The notes under the pieces are model-generated. The model was not told the origin of the DNA. It made no database searches and was given only the letters and a program-made list of their open reading frames with translations. Positions 5,394-6,580 of a stretch of DNA of 6,580 nucleotides are shown here, piece by piece; position 1 is the stretch's first letter; each line of letters starts with the position of its first letter. Origin of the DNA: Pseudomonadota bacterium (GTDB taxonomy: Bacteria > Pseudomonadota > Alphaproteobacteria > Rhizobiales > Rhizobiaceae); assembly GCA_023457435.1 (NCBI GenBank), contig JAEWLS010000039.1:1-6580 (forward strand), in the 5' to 3' direction. The position numbers and the translations under genes were made by a program.

Positions 5394-5423
5394 CCCTCAT
5401 AGGCGTGACGTGAGGGAATTCCC
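5394..5423 (+). repeat. Overlapping inverted repeats between accA and the YafK-like gene
   Basis: CCCTCA (5394-5399) and TGAGGG (5411-5416) are complementary across an 11-base loop. The second arm overlaps the perfect palindrome GGGAATTCCC (5414-5423). There is no T-tract, so this is not a standard terminator for accA. The nested symmetry about 115 bases before the next gene is compatible with an operator. The rest of the 211-base gap holds no gene, and the only promoter-like pair I see there (TTGCAG 5431-5436 with CATACG 5452-5457) is weak. Confidence 0.3.
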
Positions 5424-5537
5424 GCTGCGATTGCAGTAAGGGAATATCAAGCATACGGGACTACCAAGCTGAAGCTGGGTGGGACACGGTCGCGGGCGAG
5501 GCGGCCGTATTTGTGCAACAGTTTGTCCGGGACGGGA

Positions 5538-6580
5538 ATGACATCCAGACTTTCGCATGCGGCCGTTCTCGTCGCCACACTTGCGCTAGCGTCGTGCAGC
5601 GAGACGACGATCGAGGATCTGTCGCCGAAGGCCGAGCGGCAGCTGCCGGACAAGCTGGTCCAGCAGATGCGGCACAAGGGTATGACCAAGACGTCGCCCA
5701 TCATGCTGCGCATCTTCAAGGAAGAGGGTAAGCTCGAGGTCTGGAAGGCCAAGGACAATGGCCGCTACGATCTCGCCACCTCCTATGACATCTGCAAGTG
5801 GTCCGGCGTGCTCGGGCCGAAGTTCACCGAGGGCGACCGCCAGGCGCCGGAGGGCTTCTACTCCGTCGCGCCGCACCAGCTGAACCCCAAGTCCAGCTAC
5901 CACCTCGCCTTCAATATCGGCTACCCGAACGCCTACGACCGCGTTCACGGCAGGACCGGCTCCAACCTGATGGTCCACGGGGCGTGCTCGTCGTCCGGCT
6001 GCTACTCGATGACCGACGAGCAGGTCGAACAGATCTACGCCTTCGCGCGCGACGCGTTCAAAGGCGGGCAGAGCGCATTCCAGATCCAGGCCTATCCGTT
6101 CCGCATGACGCCAGAGAACATGGCGCGCTATCGCAACGATCCGAACTACGCCTTCTGGAAGAACCTCAAGGAGGGTTACGACCACTTCGAGGCGACCAGG
6201 GTGCCGCCGAAGGTCGACGTCTGCGGCAAGCAGTACGTGTTCAACCAGATCGCTCCCGACGGCCGGGGCTTCAACCCGGCCGCCGCCTGCCCGGCTACGA
6301 CGACGCCTGAAGCGGTGGCGTCCGCCTACCGCAGCTACCAGAGCAAGTTCGACGCAGCGTTCAGCGCCGCAGTCGACACGTCCTCCAGGAAGAAGACGGC
6401 GCCGTCGCCGTCGATCACCGGTTTCAAGGAAGCGGTGCAGGTCGCCGACTGGTCGCGCCGCCGCGCCCGCGGCGAGAAGGTGACGCGCCTGCCGCCGAAC
6501 CTGCAGCCTGCCGCGCCGCAGATCGCCGCTGCGCCGTCGACGCCGCGCCCGCAGGCGGCCGAAGTGGCCGCCGCAGAGGC
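5538..6580 (+). CDS. YafK/DpaA-like L,D-transpeptidase-fold lipoprotein, 3' end outside window
   Basis: 347 complete codons are visible. Residues 1-20 are a lipoprotein signal with lipobox LASC (17-20), so Cys20 should be lipidated and the protein anchored in an envelope membrane facing the periplasm. The YkuD-type catalytic domain spans about 55-195. It includes YDICKWSGVLGPKFTEGDRQAPEGFY (83-108), the conserved DRVHGRTG (His138), and the active-site signature VHGACSSSGCYSMTD with His147 and nucleophile Cys155. This layout matches E. coli YafK (DpaA/LdtF), which releases Braun lipoprotein from peptidoglycan, rather than the ErfK/YbiS cross-linkers. After about residue 260 comes a tail rich in Ala, Pro, Ser and Arg, probably disordered, which E. 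coli YafK (246 residues) lacks. The start at ATG 5538 is set by the signal peptide and a weak GGGA site five bases upstream. Confidence 0.88.
   Translation, partial: MTSRLSHAAVLVATLALASCSETTIEDLSPKAERQLPDKLVQQMRHKGMTKTSPIMLRIFKEEGKLEVWKAKDNGRYDLATSYDICKWSGVLGPKFTEGDRQAPEGFYSVAPHQLNPKSSYHLAFNIGYPNAYDRVHGRTGSNLMVHGACSSSGCYSMTDEQVEQIYAFARDAFKGGQSAFQIQAYPFRMTPENMARYRNDPNYAFWKNLKEGYDHFEATRVPPKVDVCGKQYVFNQIAPDGRGFNPAAACPATTTPEAVASAYRSYQSKFDAAFSAAVDTSSRKKTAPSPSITGFKEAVQVADWSRRRARGEKVTRLPPNLQPAAPQIAAAPSTPRPQAAEVAAAE

Noticed and set aside
5586..6185. 199-codon open frame on the minus strand
   Set aside because: It is antisense to the YafK-like catalytic domain. Its apparent hydrophobic Val/Leu stretches mirror the codon bias of the real gene.

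Overview
The window reads as ordinary core chromosome of a GC-rich alphaproteobacterium, most likely Rhizobiales (Hyphomicrobiales) and perhaps Phyllobacteriaceae/Mesorhizobium-like. The grounds are strong G/C bias at codon third positions, an AccA beginning MYNYLDFEKP, a 112-residue seven-iron ferredoxin, a CarD/CdnL-type regulator, and an RNA helicase with a long Arg/Gly/Asp-rich tail ending in FAKLAALRDQLRK. The taxonomic call rests on protein resemblance from memory, not on a search. I see no mobile element, CRISPR array, rRNA or tRNA.

Layout. 1-697: the 3' end of a helicase gene overlaps by one base with a small S4 RNA-binding protein of the Hsp15/HslR type, forming an RNA-metabolism pair. 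797-1135: fdxA. 1136-1469: a 334-base leader region with a hairpin just upstream of the carD ribosome site. 1470-2066: carD, closed by a near-perfect stem-loop terminator at 2090-2120. This terminator is shared with a convergent, unrecognised 77-residue gene on the minus strand (2131-2364). That small gene has a strong ribosome site and, at a suitable distance upstream, a GGAAC-N17-GCTT element resembling general-stress-response (EcfG/RpoE2) promoters. 2592-3143: a RibD-C/dihydrofolate-reductase-fold protein. 3207-4273: a 46-residue single-pass membrane protein, then xerD two bases later. 4376-5326: accA. 5538-end: a lipoprotein-type YafK/DpaA-like L,D-transpeptidase-fold enzyme, cut by the window end.

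How the genes relate. Most are housekeeping: RNA remodelling (helicase and S4 protein), electron transfer (FdxA), transcription initiation at RNA polymerase (CarD), chromosome dimer resolution (XerD), the first step of fatty acid synthesis (AccA), and cell-wall/outer-membrane linkage (YafK-like enzyme). No novel multi-gene system can be supported. The points most worth a second look are the small minus-strand gene with its stress-type promoter, the structured carD leader, the micro-membrane gene almost fused to xerD, and the YafK-like enzyme with its long Ala/Pro tail. Many long reading frames on both strands are GC-bias shadows of these genes.
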